Notes: generated from the sequence alone by a model not told the origin. 35,439 bases of DNA from Sphingomonas sp. (GCA_025936675.1 JAICSX010000021.1:1-35439), one strand, 5' to 3'. Shown: positions 16,776-22,932, counted from the first letter of the stretch. Made by a program: numbers and translations.

Positions 16776-16930
16776 CGGGCGCGCTCCAACAGGGCGGCTC
16801 GGGTTCGCAAAATCTGGTCAGCATATTCTCTGGCGAACTGCTCATGCGCTCGCCTGTCCCGCAATGACATCGCGCGTTCCGCAATCAACGATGGAAAGGG
16901 CTGCGTTTGCACCGGCGGAATGCGATCCAT
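16772..16930 (-). CDS. Small hypothetical protein, 52 residues
   Basis: This is the first gene of the minus-strand cluster. It is preceded by GGGAG at 8 nt from the ATG, and its TGA overlaps the ATG of the MbcA-like gene (ATGA). The product runs MDRIPPVQTQPFPSLIAERA then a highly charged helix RDRRAHEQFAREYADQIL. No family is recognised. Strong initiation signals plus exact overlap make it a credible gene. The 130 bp on its upstream side (16931-17060) contain no other gene, and I could not identify a clear promoter there. Confidence 0.6.
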   Translation of the reverse strand: MDRIPPVQTQPFPSLIAERAMSLRDRRAHEQFAREYADQILRTRAALLERAR

Positions 16931-17060
16931 GATTTAGTCTCCCATTTCTGTAAGCGGGAGCGCCTCATGTCTCTCGGCCGCTGGCGCCTACGAGTTCAGA
17001 TGGCCAGCGATGCTTCCTACATGGGAACGCAGATGCAAATTACTAGGCCGCTGATGGAGC

Positions 17061-17156
17061 TCAGGAGAAGGCGAGGCCCAGCGCGGATCCTACGACGATG
17101 ACGGTGAGGATGAACGGCACGAACGACCGCCATCTTGGCTGAACTGTGTCTTCCAT
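17061..17156 (-). CDS. Putative 31-residue single-span membrane protein
   Basis: A short frame encodes MEDTVQPRWRSFVPFILTVI followed by VVGSALGLAFS. This is an N-terminal charged segment (basic just before the helix) and then one clear hydrophobic helix of about 19 residues. AAGGG lies 8 nt before the ATG, a good Shine-Dalgarno. It is downstream of csp1 on the same strand with a 129-bp gap that contains a GC-rich inverted repeat after the csp1 stop. The function is unknown. Small size limits confidence. Confidence 0.45.
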   Translation of the reverse strand: MEDTVQPRWRSFVPFILTVIVVGSALGLAFS

Positions 17157-17285
17157 GGAGTCTGCCCTTCTGGCCAATGAGTATCGGCTCACCCGGACGG
17201 CGAGGGCCGAGGCCACTCAGCCGCCATCCGGGATCGGCCCCGAACGCGTTACAGGACAGGCGGAAGCGAGGCTCCCGCCGGCCGG

Positions 17286-17495
17286 TTAGATCGTCTGAAG
17301 GTTGAGCGCGCAGGGCACGCGTTCGCTGTTCTGCCCGACATCATAGCTGAGGCGCTGACCGACCGTCGGGGCAACATTCTTGTCCCACTGGATCCCGCTC
17401 GTTTCGAAAGGAAGGTCATTCCCGCCGGCTTCCTGCTTGATTTCGCCGTGGCCCTTGATCGTGTCGAACGACTTGACGGTTCCAAAATATTTCAT
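17286..17495 (-). CDS. Divergent CspA-family cold shock protein (csp1)
   Basis: The 69-residue product has one cold-shock OB fold: MKYFGTVKSFDTIKGHGEIK, then GQRLSYDVGQNSERVPCALNLQTI. The RNA-binding motifs are degenerate. RNP-1 is KGHGEIK instead of KGFGFI, and the RNP-2 position reads LPFE instead of VFVH, so several stacking aromatics are absent. It may bind a different ligand or act as a structural paralogue. SD AAGGA precedes the ATG. The leader is about 108 nt and begins with the shared element described at 17571-17603. Confidence 0.82.
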   Translation of the reverse strand: MKYFGTVKSFDTIKGHGEIKQEAGGNDLPFETSGIQWDKNVAPTVGQRLSYDVGQNSERVPCALNLQTI

Positions 17496-17570
17496 GGTGT
17501 GTTCCTTGGTTCGCAGAGCCGGAATGGCCGCTGCCGCTAGGAGACGTGAAGGATGGGCATAGGAGCGACT

Positions 17571-17603
17571 TAGCGCCAAGGACCGTCGATTGCGACTGGT
17601 AGC
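17571..17603 (-). promoter_or_regulatory. Shared cold-box-like leader element, csp1 copy
   Basis: On the minus strand it reads GCTACCAG-TCGC, 3 nt, CGACGGT, 4 nt, GGCGCT. It starts 7 nt downstream of the -10 box, so it should be the very 5' end of the csp1 mRNA. Matching copies precede csp2 and the IF-1 gene. A second block shared with csp2 lies nearer the start codon (17523-17543 here, 19308-19331 for csp2). Confidence 0.7.
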
Positions 17604-17610
17604 CCGCAAA

Positions 17611-17639
17611 CAGATAGGCCAATATTCGCCGATGTGCAA
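17611..17639 (-). promoter_or_regulatory. csp1 promoter
   Basis: On the minus strand, TTGCAC (17639-17634), 17 nt, TATCTG (17616-17611). The csp2 promoter has the same architecture and spacing. An upstream TTATTTTCCA tract is also shared between the two, which points to common ancestry of the whole promoter. Confidence 0.6.
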
Positions 17640-17707
17640 TGATCGTGGAAAATAAAACTGAAAATATGAAAATATAAATCCAGACTCCCTCATAGTAATC
17701 AGCAGAT

Positions 17708-17731
17708 TTCATCCCATCTAGGATGGATGAA
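17708..17731 (+). promoter_or_regulatory. Inverted repeat before the 72-residue gene
   Basis: TTCATC-C-CATC / GATG-GATGAA around a TAG loop gives a 10-bp stem with one bulge. It ends 9 nt before the Shine-Dalgarno AAAGGAGG. It could be an operator or a leader hairpin. The flanking DNA (17640-17700) is notably AT-rich. Confidence 0.4.
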
Positions 17732-17754
17732 GTGAATAAAGGAGGAGAAGCGCC

Positions 17755-17973
17755 ATGTTTGGGTTTACTAGTGCAGATAGTTCTGAAACCGTCGCCCGCA
17801 AGAAAGTTCACATGGCTGAAGCGCGAGAGCGCTGGCCCTTCCTGACCCACTTCGACGCATCCACGATCAAGAACGAGCGCCAGCTTGAGACCATGGTGAA
17901 GGAACGGTGCTCGCGATCGCAAGAGGATGCCGAGGCTGACGTGCGCGAGTGGATGCAGAACAAGGAGTTCTGA
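17755..17973 (+). CDS. Small hypothetical protein, 72 residues
   Basis: A very strong Shine-Dalgarno (AAAGGAGGAG) precedes the ATG. The protein is mostly helical and charged: ARKKVHMAEARERWPFLTHF, then RQLETMVKERCSRSQEDAEA and the end DVREWMQNKEF. I recognise no named family; the W-P and terminal WM-x-x-K-x-F features recur in small stress-associated ORFans of sphingomonads, from memory. It is divergent from csp1 across 259 bp and leads a three-gene cluster. Confidence 0.7.
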   Translation: MFGFTSADSSETVARKKVHMAEARERWPFLTHFDASTIKNERQLETMVKERCSRSQEDAEADVREWMQNKEF

Positions 17974-18272
17974 TAATCTCCGAATATCGGGAGCCCGGGC
18001 GTGCTTCGCCAAATGCCGTTCCCACCGAAGGGCCAAGCGCTCATATTGTGCGGTGTTGGCACGAGTGGGAGTTCGACGGTTCGGATCGGCGCATAATCCT
18101 CTGCCTGGAAACGACACTGGAGTTGAGGCCGGGCGCCGAAGGCTTCGATCCACTTCTGCTCGACGAGCTGATTGCGGAAGCGACGGATTTGATGCGCGCA
18201 AGTGTCAGTCCGATCAATTCCATACGGATCGTTCCGCAATCGGTCCCGACAAGCGATAGGACGCAGCGTTAG
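17949..18272 (+). CDS. Hypothetical protein, 107 residues
   Basis: The only in-frame ATG overlaps the previous gene by 25 nt; a GTG at the Val in HIVRCWHEW is a later alternative. The protein has a coherent alpha/beta pattern: HEWEFDGSDRRIILCLETTL, then FDPLLLDELIAEATDLMRAS and INSIRIVPQS. Two competing frames here (plus 17927 and minus 17808) have implausible composition. The next gene starts directly after its TAG. The function is unknown. Confidence 0.6.
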   Translation: MDAEQGVLIISEYREPGRASPNAVPTEGPSAHIVRCWHEWEFDGSDRRIILCLETTLELRPGAEGFDPLLLDELIAEATDLMRASVSPINSIRIVPQSVPTSDRTQR

Positions 18273-18545
18273 GTGCCCAGGGTCAATCTGACAGTCCTCG
18301 AGCCTGGTGCGTTGCCGACTGACGATCGAGGTGAAGATTGGGGTGAGTGGGATTTCACATCATTACCCCAAGCCGGAGATCACATTGAAATGGAACGCAA
18401 CGACCGGAAGGAGACATTGCAGGTCCGGCGAGTAATCCACTTTGCAGCGCAGCACCCGCTTCCGCGATCGGAAACGCCGTATCGGCAGCGCAAGCAACCT
18501 TCCATTCGCATCATTGCGCTAAGAGTCATTGCAGACGAGGTTTGA
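18273..18545 (+). CDS. Hypothetical protein, 90 residues
   Basis: The start codon is GTG immediately adjacent to the previous stop (0-nt gap). The product is beta-rich: VNLTVLEPGALPTDDRGEDW, GDHIEMERNDRKETLQVRRVIHFA and a terminal SIRIIALRVI strand, suggesting a small barrel-like domain. It has no signal peptide or membrane helix. The tight linkage indicates cotranscription with the two genes upstream. The function is unknown. Bases 18546-18689 downstream contain nothing I can name. Confidence 0.6.
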   Translation: MPRVNLTVLEPGALPTDDRGEDWGEWDFTSLPQAGDHIEMERNDRKETLQVRRVIHFAAQHPLPRSETPYRQRKQPSIRIIALRVIADEV

Positions 18546-18689
18546 CCAGGGCGCGACCGATCGTTGAGCCAACCTGTACGGCGCGATAGGTTGTTGTAAC
18601 TGCTTCCGGGTAGATACGTGAACTGACCTTAGTCCATCATTTCGAGCACGGCAGCGTATGCCACCTTGTCGAACGGTCGAAAGCACTGT

Positions 18690-18983
18690 TCAGATTCGCG
18701 GCGTTCGGCGCTCGCACGTAGGGAAGCCCATTTGGGCTGGTTCTTCTTGAATATCATCTTCATTTGAAATCGATGCGGCTTCAGCCGCTTTCCTCTTTTG
18801 ATCTTCGATGCGCAGCCGTTCGCCGCGCTGGGCCTTATCCGCGAGAACGGACCAGGCAGCTTCGGACCGGCGGCAACGCTCGCGCACATGGTGGAGCGTT
18901 GCCGCTTCCGCCTCAACCCGCGCTTGTTCAGCGCGGGCGAGGAAGAATTGCAGATTTGAGCTGCGGACGATCGGCCCTGCCAA
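18690..18983 (-). CDS. Small helical hypothetical protein, 97 residues
   Basis: The start is TTG, 2 nt after the csp2 stop, with no in-frame ATG before the C-terminal part. The product is a long charged helix: SSNLQFFLARAEQARVEAEA, then TLHHVRERCRRSEAAW and LADKAQRGERLRIEDQKRKA. It appears to be cotranslated with csp2. I recognise it only as a sphingomonad-type ORFan. An overlapping frame (18629-18916) is rejected for composition. Confidence 0.6.
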   Translation of the reverse strand: MAGPIVRSSNLQFFLARAEQARVEAEAATLHHVRERCRRSEAAWSVLADKAQRGERLRIEDQKRKAAEAASISNEDDIQEEPAQMGFPTCERRTPRI

Positions 18984-18985
18984 GG

Positions 18986-19279
18986 CTATTCGCCCTGTTG
19001 GTCATTCGCCGGCTCGGATTGCAGTTCGTCGGTCGCGGGCTGAGCTTCGCTCGCCTCCGGCTGAGTGGACTCTTCGGCGTTCTTGAGATTTACCGCGCTC
19101 ATCTTGCCGCGATTGTCTTGCTCGATGTCGTAGCTGATGCGCTGGTTCTCGCGGAGGCTGCGCATTCCAGCCCGCTCGACGGCGGTAACGTGAACAAAGG
19201 CGTCATTGCCGCCGCCATCGGGTGCGATGAAGCCGTAGCCTTTGGATTCATTGAAGAACTTTACGGTTCCGGTAGTCAT
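18986..19279 (-). CDS. CspA-family cold shock protein with acidic tail (csp2)
   Basis: This 97-residue protein has a canonical cold-shock domain at residues 1-67: TTGTVKFFNESKGYGFIAPD (RNP-1 KGYGFI), AFVHVTAVE (RNP-2 FVHV) and NQRISYDIEQ. An acidic Glu/Gln/Pro/Ala-rich tail of about 30 residues (AEESTQPEASEAQPATDELQ) follows, which single-domain Csps usually lack. It should bind single-stranded RNA/DNA and act as an RNA chaperone. SD AGAAGGA precedes the ATG. The roughly 113-nt leader starts with the shared element. A helical ORFan follows 2 nt after its stop. Confidence 0.9.
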   Translation of the reverse strand: MTTGTVKFFNESKGYGFIAPDGGGNDAFVHVTAVERAGMRSLRENQRISYDIEQDNRGKMSAVNLKNAEESTQPEASEAQPATDELQSEPANDQQGE

Positions 19280-19357
19280 TTGGATTTCCTTCTAAGGCGA
19301 GGCCGCAAATCGGCCCGCTTCCTGCTAGGAGCGAAAAGAGAAGGAAAAGGAGCCGCA

Positions 19358-19392
19358 AAGCGCCCGAATACCGTCAGTTTGCGACTAGTAGC
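19358..19392 (-). promoter_or_regulatory. Shared cold-box-like leader element, csp2 copy
   Basis: On the minus strand: GCTACTAG-TCGC, 4 nt, TGACGGT, 5 nt, GGCGCTT. It begins 7 nt after the -10 box, exactly as in csp1. In this copy GTCGCAAA can pair with the TTTGCGGC just downstream over 8 bp (one G-U), enclosing the TGACGGT core in the loop. Confidence 0.7.
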
Positions 19393-19399
19393 AGCGCTA

Positions 19400-19428
19400 T
19401 ACATAGGCGCATTCCCAAATAATTGTAA
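19400..19428 (-). promoter_or_regulatory. csp2 promoter
   Basis: On the minus strand, TTACAA (19428-19423), 17 nt, TATGTA (19405-19400). Same spacing and same distance to the leader element as the csp1 promoter; TTATTTTCCA lies upstream in both. Confidence 0.6.
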
Positions 19429-19567
19429 GTCATCATGGAAAATAATCTTGGCGCTAGGTAAAATCATTCCATTGTGATAAGCTTAGTCATCGCGTGGATT
19501 TTCTTGCCGTAGGCCCACCCGACTGAGAGACCGAACGCGCTCCCGCTTACGAAGATGGGAGCGTTCC

Positions 19568-19729
19568 ATGGATCTCAATTATCTCTATCGGCGACATCAA
19601 ATTTCGCTGTTCATGGCGGAGAACGGGTCTACCGAACAGGTTCGCCGGACGCACGGCGAGTTTGCTGAACTCTATGCTGCGCGCATCGCCGACGCGAGGC
19701 AGTGGCACACGCTGTTGCGAGCCGCATGA
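19568..19729 (+). CDS. Micro-gene 1, 53-residue hypothetical protein
   Basis: This is the first of six overlapping small genes. GGGAG lies 6 nt before the ATG. The product is MDLNYLYRRHQISLFMAENG, then a helix ending ELYAARIADARQWHTLLRAA. The opening D-L-N-Y-L-Y-R-R-H-Q looks conserved among sphingomonad small proteins (memory, not searched). Its TGA overlaps the next ATG (ATGATG). No promoter of a recognised class is evident in 19430-19567, which it shares with the divergent csp2. Confidence 0.65.
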   Translation: MDLNYLYRRHQISLFMAENGSTEQVRRTHGEFAELYAARIADARQWHTLLRAA

Positions 19730-19902
19730 TGCAACAGCCATCACGCTCCGAAGCGGCGGATGAGCTTCGCGAGCAGGCCGCGTCGTGCCGAAGGCTTGCG
19801 CGACGAGCGCGGACTAATGGTGGGTCCTCGGCGCTCAAGACTGTCGCCGAGCAATTCGATGACGACGCACGGCGTATCGACCCGTTCAGCGAAAGGCGAT
19901 GA
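19726..19902 (+). CDS. Micro-gene 2, 58-residue hypothetical protein
   Basis: It starts within an ATGA overlap with micro-gene 1. The product contains AADELREQAASCRRLARRA and ALKTVAEQFDDDARRID. The pattern LRxQAxxCRRLAxxA...A-L-x-x-x-A-x-x-(F/Y) is common in small soluble alphaproteobacterial proteins of unknown role. It is probably two helices. Its stop overlaps micro-gene 3 as ATGA. Confidence 0.65.
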   Translation: MMQQPSRSEAADELREQAASCRRLARRARTNGGSSALKTVAEQFDDDARRIDPFSERR

Positions 19903-20057
19903 GCATCATGCCAGGAACCAATAGCGACGCAGTGCCGCAGTCAGAGCTTGATCGTTACGGGATAGAGCGCGTGCCCGCCGTAGTCTTCCTTTGGGGTGGT
20001 TATCGCTACTCCAACGCACGCGACGCGATCGCCGCCGCAAAGCGGAACGCCAAATGA
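19899..20057 (+). CDS. Micro-gene 3, 52-residue hypothetical protein
   Basis: It starts at the ATGA overlap with micro-gene 2 and ends at the ATGA overlap with micro-gene 4. The product has a polar N-terminus and then a compact motif LDRYGIERVPAVVFLWGGYR followed by YSNARDAIAAAKRNAK. This reads as a strand-turn-helix unit with conserved-looking Trp-Gly-Gly-Tyr-Arg-Tyr. The function is unknown. It was found by direct translation of the junctions. Confidence 0.6.
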   Translation: MSIMPGTNSDAVPQSELDRYGIERVPAVVFLWGGYRYSNARDAIAAAKRNAK

Positions 20058-20302
20058 GTTCGTCACGGCGAAAGCCAGAGGATTCAGTCGACGGATGCCG
20101 AGCTTTGGCGGCCTCGGACCGCGAGCGCGCATCAACGGCCGCCAACGGCCATGTCCGTGCCACGTTCGAACGCAGCGCCGAGGCGTGGAGCGCCAGGGCA
20201 AGTTTGCTTGACGGTCTTGAAACCAGCTTCGACGCGCGCGTCGCGAGCCTGACGCCGCGGACGAGGAAGCACCGCGCAACCGAAGACAGACAAAATGGCT
20301 AA
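20054..20302 (+). CDS. Micro-gene 4, 82-residue hypothetical protein
   Basis: ATG 20054 is chosen because it overlaps the preceding TGA; the frame is open further upstream but that part overlaps micro-gene 3. The product is helical: DGCRALAASDRERASTAANG, then HVRATFERSAEAWSARASLL, ending in a basic tail. I recognise no family. It overlaps the next gene by 8 nt. Confidence 0.62.
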   Translation: MSSSRRKPEDSVDGCRALAASDRERASTAANGHVRATFERSAEAWSARASLLDGLETSFDARVASLTPRTRKHRATEDRQNG

Positions 20303-20417
20303 AGGACAGAAGCGCTCGAACAAGGAGGCGCGCAAGCCGAAGGCGAAGGCGAAGACTCCGAAGAATTCAAACGCCTCTCAACCATCCAGAAAATTGCTCG
20401 GGATTCGCGGCTCATGA
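20295..20417 (+). CDS. Micro-gene 5, 40-residue Lys-rich protein
   Basis: The product MAKGQKRSNKEARKPKAKAK then a short Ser/Pro-containing tail is strongly basic. Proteins beginning MAKGQxRSNxE with Lys/Pro repeats are frequent small ORFans in Alphaproteobacteria (memory). A nucleic-acid- or ribosome-associated role is possible but unproven. It starts 8 nt inside micro-gene 4 and ends in an ATGA overlap with micro-gene 6. Confidence 0.6.
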   Translation: MAKGQKRSNKEARKPKAKAKTPKNSNASQPSRKLLGIRGS

Positions 20418-20650
20418 AGATCGAAGGAAGCATCCGCTCCAATCTCATCTCGGCCATCACCAGCGTGCGGCGCTGGCAGGGTCGTCCGGTGCACAAGGAT
20501 ACGCTCAACTATTGGCATGCGGTTCTCGACCAAGGCCGTCGAGTTGAAACAGGCCCGTTGGGCGAGCCTGTGGCCGATTTGGTCGCGCAACTCGAAATTG
20601 AGTTGGCCCTGGTCCGCAAAGACCGGGCAATAGCATCGCGTTCCCATTGA
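20414..20650 (+). CDS. Micro-gene 6, 78-residue hypothetical protein
   Basis: This is the last member of the chain; ATG 20414 overlaps the previous TGA. The product KIEGSIRSNLISAITSVRRW, then VHKDTLNYWHAVLDQGRR and ETGPLGEPVADLVAQLEIELAL is well-formed alpha-helical protein with conserved-looking Trp/Tyr/His. No family name is known to me. No terminator is seen before the IF-1 leader. Confidence 0.65.
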   Translation: MKIEGSIRSNLISAITSVRRWQGRPVHKDTLNYWHAVLDQGRRVETGPLGEPVADLVAQLEIELALVRKDRAIASRSH

Positions 20651-20692
20651 TTTGAAATATCTTTCCACCCGGGACATGCGTAACGACTACTA

Positions 20693-20725
20693 GCTACCAG
20701 CCGCTATTGACGGTTTCAGGCGCTT
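20693..20725 (+). promoter_or_regulatory. Shared cold-box-like leader element, IF-1 copy
   Basis: GCTACCAG-CCGC, 3 nt, TGACGGT, 4 nt, GGCGCTT. Block order and spacing are the same as the csp1 copy, and the distance to the IF-1 ATG (115 nt) is close to the 108 and 113 nt seen for csp1 and csp2. The promoter is less clear: TAACGA (20681-20686) is the candidate -10, without a good -35. Confidence 0.65.
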
Positions 20726-20807
20726 CCCGCGCTCTCTCCCTCCGTATCGCCAGCTAGCCACGAGCTGTCCGCTAAAGGGCGTCTCGGCCAACGAGGAGAA
20801 TGCGCCA

Positions 20808-21071
20808 ATGGCTAAAGAAGAGCTGCTCACCATCGAAGGGGTGGTCGACGAGATACTGCCGGACGGGCGCTTCGGCGTCATGCTCGACAATGACTGCCGA
20901 ATCATCGCCTATACCGCCGGGAAGATGCGCCGTTACCGGATCCGCTCGATCGTCGGCGACCGCGTTCACGTGGAAATGACGCCATACGATTTGTCCAAGG
21001 GACGGATCGTCTACCGCGAAAAGATCGGAGGGCCATCTGCAGGCCCACGGCGACGGAATTTTCGCCGGTGA
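20808..21071 (+). CDS. infA: Translation initiation factor IF-1, paralogue with basic tail
   Basis: This 87-residue OB-fold protein starts with the IF-1 signature [20 protein letters not shown] and continues [36 protein letters not shown]. Canonical IF-1 is about 72 residues; this one has an extra basic tail ([14 protein letters not shown]) and several core substitutions ([10 protein letters not shown] for the usual VLAHTSGK). It is therefore probably a second, specialised copy. IF-1 binds the 30S A site. A GAGGAG precedes the ATG. The leader carries the element shared with csp1 and csp2, and the desaturase gene overlaps its stop. Confidence 0.88.
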   Translation: MAKEELLTIEGVVDEILPDGRFGVMLDNDCRIIAYTAGKMRRYRIRSIVGDRVHVEMTPYDLSKGRIVYREKIGGPSAGPRRRNFRR

Positions 21072-22159
21072 CACCGCTTCGATCCACTGTCGCCCTTGAG
21101 TCGATAGGCGATATGCCCAGCTTCGCCGCCAAGTCCGAATTCTGGACCGAGTTGCGGATTCGTGGCAGCGAATATCTCGCATCGCAGGGCCGGCCGTCGA
21201 CGGGAGATCCGCGTGCGTTAAGGCAAGCGGCGGTGATCCTGCTGTGGTTCGCTCTTTCGTACGGCGCATTGCTCTGCGCCACGAGCCTCGGTTTCGCTCT
21301 GCTCGCAGCTTTCTCCTGCGCTTTCGCCGCCGCTGCCGTCGGCTTTGGCGTTTTTCACGACGCCAATCATGGCACATTGTTTCGCCGGTCCGAAGGCAAC
21401 GTTCTGGCTGCGAGATTATGTTCGATACTGCTCGGGCCTTCGCGCCATTTGTGGGTTCGCAAGCATGGCTATCATCACCGCCACGCCAACGTCTTCGGGT
21501 GGGATGACGATCTCGAGACGCGCGGACTCCTTCGATTGTCCCCCGCTTATGCCTGGCAACCTCGCTTTCGACGCCAGGAGCTGAAGGCAATTCTCTACTA
21601 CGGCCTGAACACGATGGAATGGGTCTTCTGGAAAGACTTCCGCTCCGTCGCGAAGGGTCGGCTAAACAAGTGGCACCCTCTGAAACTGGACAGGGAGCAA
21701 GAAATCGAGTTCGTCATTTGCAAGGCACTCTATCTGATCCTCCTTTTTCTCCCGCCCTTCATCATGTTGCCGTTCTGGTGGGCAATCGCGGCGTTTATCC
21801 TGTTTCACCTGGTTTTCGGCTGGGTGCTGGCCGCCGTCTTCCAGGTTGCGCATCTCACGCCGGGCATGGGGTTCGACGGCGTTCGCGCCGGTGACGACTG
21901 GGCAATGCATCAGGTCCGCACTAGCGCGAATTTCGCGACGCATTCGCGGTTCATCACCTGGTTTACCGCCGGACTAAACCACCAGCTCGAACATCATCTT
22001 TTTCCGAATGTGGCGCACACACATTATTCGGGCCTGCGGCCGATCGTCCGCGCCGTCGCACAACGTCATGGATTGGAATGCCACGAACTGGGCAGCTTAC
22101 CGTCTGCTGTCGGTCAGCATTTTGCACTGCTCAAGAGTCTCGGTACCGTGACCCTATGA
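21068..22159 (+). CDS. Membrane fatty acid desaturase
   Basis: The GTG start overlaps the IF-1 stop (GTGA), giving 363 residues; ATG 21113 would drop 15 residues. The three His boxes of membrane di-iron desaturases are present: HDANH (97-101), HGYHH (133-137) and QLEHH (306-310). Hydrophobic segments lie at about 52-95 and 217-262. This matches the acyl-lipid/acyl-CoA front-end desaturase group. It inserts double bonds into membrane acyl chains, classically raising fluidity in the cold. Translational coupling to an IF-1 whose leader matches those of two csp genes strongly suggests cold induction. Confidence 0.9.
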   Translation: MTPLRSTVALESIGDMPSFAAKSEFWTELRIRGSEYLASQGRPSTGDPRALRQAAVILLWFALSYGALLCATSLGFALLAAFSCAFAAAAVGFGVFHDANHGTLFRRSEGNVLAARLCSILLGPSRHLWVRKHGYHHRHANVFGWDDDLETRGLLRLSPAYAWQPRFRRQELKAILYYGLNTMEWVFWKDFRSVAKGRLNKWHPLKLDREQEIEFVICKALYLILLFLPPFIMLPFWWAIAAFILFHLVFGWVLAAVFQVAHLTPGMGFDGVRAGDDWAMHQVRTSANFATHSRFITWFTAGLNHQLEHHLFPNVAHTHYSGLRPIVRAVAQRHGLECHELGSLPSAVGQHFALLKSLGTVTL

Positions 22160-22319
22160 AGTGTAGCCGCTCGAAAATGGGCGGACGCAGGAATTCCGTA
22201 CCGCGGGTTGGCGATCCATTTGGCATCATAGCGGCACGCGGGAACGGCGAGAGAGTGGCGATCGTGCTCCCAGCCGAAAGTCCGCTTCAGGCCAGAGTTC
22301 GTCATTGGCCCCGGGAGGT

Positions 22320-22364
22320 AATGTCCGCTTTCCACCCATTCCTGCCGTAAGGATCATTGCGGAC
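22320..22364. repeat. Dispersed intergenic repeat with inverted ends, copy 2
   Basis: It begins AATGTCCGCTTTCCACCCAT and ends CATTGCGGAC, so the ends GTCCGC/GCGGAC are inverted. Its first 23 bases match copy 1 (15251) at 19 of 23. It lies in the 260-bp gap between the desaturase and DUF1993 genes; degraded pieces (CCGAAAGTCCGCTTCAGGCC, 22274-22293) sit just upstream. Confidence 0.5.
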
Positions 22365-22419
22365 AGTCGCCGAAGCTCTCATGGCGAGAAGAGGTCCCAA
22401 CGGCATAGGAAGTGACGCG

Positions 22420-22932
22420 ATGAGTTTCGGCATGTGGGAAGCATCGGTGCCTGTCTTCGTCAATTCGCTCACGAATATGCGTGCTTGGCTCGAAAAGGCT
22501 GCACAAGAGAAGAGCGAAGCGACACTCCTGGATGCGCGGCTTGCGCCAGACATGAGGCCGTTGCCTGCCCAGTATCAGATGGCGTCGGACTCAGCGAAGA
22601 ATGCGCTCGCGCGCCTCACTGGCACGGACGCTCCGTCGATGCCCGACACCGAAAAGTCATTCGCCGAGCTTAGAGATCGATGCGACCGAACCATCGACTA
22701 TCTCAAGAGCTTCACACCCGAGAGCCTATCGGAAAGCGAAGATCGCGAAGTTGTCATCAAATTCCCGAACGGGTCCGGCTATCGCTTCGCAGGCGGCCGA
22801 TATCTGACGGGCTTTGCGCTTCCCAACTTCTTTTTCCACGTCACGACTGCATACGCGATTCTCCGCAATGCGGGTGTGTCGGTGGGCAAGCCAGACTTTC
22901 TGCAGCACTTGGGCCCTCCAGCCCTCGACTGA
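22420..22932 (+). CDS. DUF1993 domain protein
   Basis: This 170-residue protein begins MSFGMWEASVPVFVNSLTNM. ATG 22420 is chosen because AGGA lies upstream and the extension to 22357 has unrelated composition. The sequence fits DUF1993 (DinB-like four-helix bundle): LDARLAPDMRPLPAQYQMAS, then FAELRDRCDRTIDYLKSF and a C-terminal LPNFFFHVTTAYAILRNAGV. Members are cytoplasmic with unknown biochemistry. It stands alone between the desaturase and gyrB. Confidence 0.8.
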   Translation: MSFGMWEASVPVFVNSLTNMRAWLEKAAQEKSEATLLDARLAPDMRPLPAQYQMASDSAKNALARLTGTDAPSMPDTEKSFAELRDRCDRTIDYLKSFTPESLSESEDREVVIKFPNGSGYRFAGGRYLTGFALPNFFFHVTTAYAILRNAGVSVGKPDFLQHLGPPALD

